Below are positions 63,172-64,000 of a DNA stretch of 64,000 nucleotides, in pieces (the stretch's first letter is position 1; each line of letters opens with the position of its first letter). The stretch spans positions 1,302,001 through 1,366,000 of the forward strand of contig NZ_LT670846.1 in the NCBI RefSeq assembly GCF_900142435.1. Direction: 5' to 3'. A program made the position numbers and the translations under genes. This DNA is from Thermocrinis minervae. GTDB lineage: Bacteria > Aquificota > Aquificia > Aquificales > Aquificaceae. The notes under the pieces were generated by a model, which was not told the origin of the DNA, ran no database searches, and saw only the letters and a list, made by a program, of their open reading frames with translations.

Positions 63172-64000
63172 ATGGATAGCCTTCTGATAAACCTAGCGGT
63201 AATACTGATAAAGATAGTCGTGATACTAGCCATAGTCTTAGGCGTGGGTGCTTACCTCACACTTGTGGAGAGAAAGGTAGCCGCTCACATACAGAGAAGA
63301 CCAGGTCCCATGGTGGTGGGTTGGCATGGTCTTCTACAACCGCTAGCAGATGGTCTAAAACTCATAACCAAGGAAGATCTATTTCCAAGATACGGGAACA
63401 AGTTTCTATACAACCTTGCCCTAATTATGGCGTTGGTACCTGCTACCCTTGTCTTTGCTGTTGTTCCCTTCGGTCCTGAGTTTGAAGTATTTGGAATAAA
63501 GATAAAGCCTATACTTACGGACGTAAACGTAGGGCTTCTTTTGGTGTTTGCCTTAGGCTCTATGGCAGTGTACGGCATAGCCTTAGCAGGATGGGCTTCC
63601 AACTCCAAGTACGCTCTAATAGGCTCTATGAGAAAGGCGGGTATAGTGGTCTCCTATGAGGTGGTTATAACCTTCGCAGTACTAGGTCCTATAATACTCG
63701 CAGGTAGCCTATCCACTTACGAAATAGTCCAAAAGCAGATAGAACAAAAGCTCTGGTATGTGTGGCTTCAACCCCTGGCCTTTGTCCTATACATGTTCTC
63801 CATGCTCGCAGAGACGGGAAGAGTTCCCTTTGATGTACAGGAGGCGGAGGCAGAGCTAGTCACAGGTTTTACCGTCGAGTACGGTGGCATGAAGTTCGGT
63901 CTCTTTCCACTTGTGGAATGGTATGTGGAGGTACTTTCCCTCTCAGCCATAGCTGTAGTCCTTTTCTTTGGCGGATGGTCTCCCATAAACATACCTTTCG
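63172..64000 (+). CDS. nuoH: NADH-quinone oxidoreductase subunit H (3' end outside window)
   Basis: Membrane subunit forming the base of the quinone tunnel; first 276 residues seen. Conserved AYLTLVERKVAAHIQRRPGPMVVGWHGLLQPLADGLKLITKED, GWASNSKYALIGSMRKAGIVVSYE and AETGRVPFDVQEAEAELVTGF all match NuoH. ATG follows AGGAGGTG at ideal spacing. Runs off the window end. Confidence 0.95.
   Translation, partial: MDSLLINLAVILIKIVVILAIVLGVGAYLTLVERKVAAHIQRRPGPMVVGWHGLLQPLADGLKLITKEDLFPRYGNKFLYNLALIMALVPATLVFAVVPFGPEFEVFGIKIKPILTDVNVGLLLVFALGSMAVYGIALAGWASNSKYALIGSMRKAGIVVSYEVVITFAVLGPIILAGSLSTYEIVQKQIEQKLWYVWLQPLAFVLYMFSMLAETGRVPFDVQEAEAELVTGFTVEYGGMKFGLFPLVEWYVEVLSLSAIAVVLFFGGWSPINIPF

Overview
This window looks like a compact chromosome segment from a thermophilic, chemolithoautotrophic member of the Aquificaceae (Hydrogenobacter/Thermocrinis/Aquifex relatives). 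Arguments for this, all from the sequence read against family knowledge: reductive-TCA-type enzymes in one overlapping cluster (aconitase, malate dehydrogenase, class I fumarase alpha); a free-standing Trbp111-type tRNA-binding protein (MetRS beta); TtuA, the enzyme of thermophile-specific tRNA 2-thiolation; a short GyrA without a GyrA box; heavy use of ATA and AGG/AGA codons; and very tight gene packing. The species cannot be fixed from the sequence alone.

Layout. 1-2230 (minus): truncated NtrC-type sigma54 activator and a GlcD-type flavoprotein. 2253-5534 (plus): tRNA-Gly, a di-heme c-type cytochrome, a beta-hydroxyacid dehydrogenase, a rod-binding protein and an aminotransferase. 5519-7999 (minus): OmpA-like protein, Trbp111, a flavin disulfide reductase. 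8020-17091 (plus): MscS, ComEC, acn-mdh-fumA, a diguanylate cyclase, a DUF4149-like membrane protein, infC, ttuA. 17050-17652 (minus): coaE. 17680-20846 (plus): pyruvate dehydrogenase E1a-E1b-E2. 20830-26784 (minus): one long overlapping operon secD-argD-ccdA-hisH-pyrF-atpZ-tRNA-Pro-ygfZ. Then a methyltransferase (plus), and an FNR-like reductase plus a GT9 glycosyltransferase (minus).

Two CRISPR arrays (29019-29444 and 39711-40203) share one 29-bp repeat and are both read on the minus strand from near-identical 391-bp leaders (29445-29835 and 40204-40594). Each leader holds a consensus TTGACA-16-TATAAT promoter with a GGGGGTACCCCC palindrome against the -35. No cas genes are in the window. 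Between the arrays lie gyrA-serS-birA-coaBC-nudix (plus), ctpA-tsaD (minus) and scpA-ubiE (plus). A small membrane-protein gene sits at the leader-distal end of array 2, between a decayed repeat and a partial repeat; this is the most unusual object in the window.

40789-51184 (plus): lysS (with an extra OB domain), thiE/tenI, miaA, a WD40-AAA+ fusion, a MATE transporter, rlmN, mnmG. 51147-54693 (minus): purF-ubiD-YkgJ. 54803 to the window end (plus): a complex I operon in the order nuoI-J-K-L-M-N-A-CD-H, without nuoB in the part seen.

Genome-wide style: many operon-leading genes have a -10-like hexamer 7-8 nt before the start codon and no Shine-Dalgarno, suggesting leaderless mRNAs. Divergent pairs share 19-27 bp gaps with overlapping -10 boxes, and six of seven convergent pairs overlap at their 3' ends.
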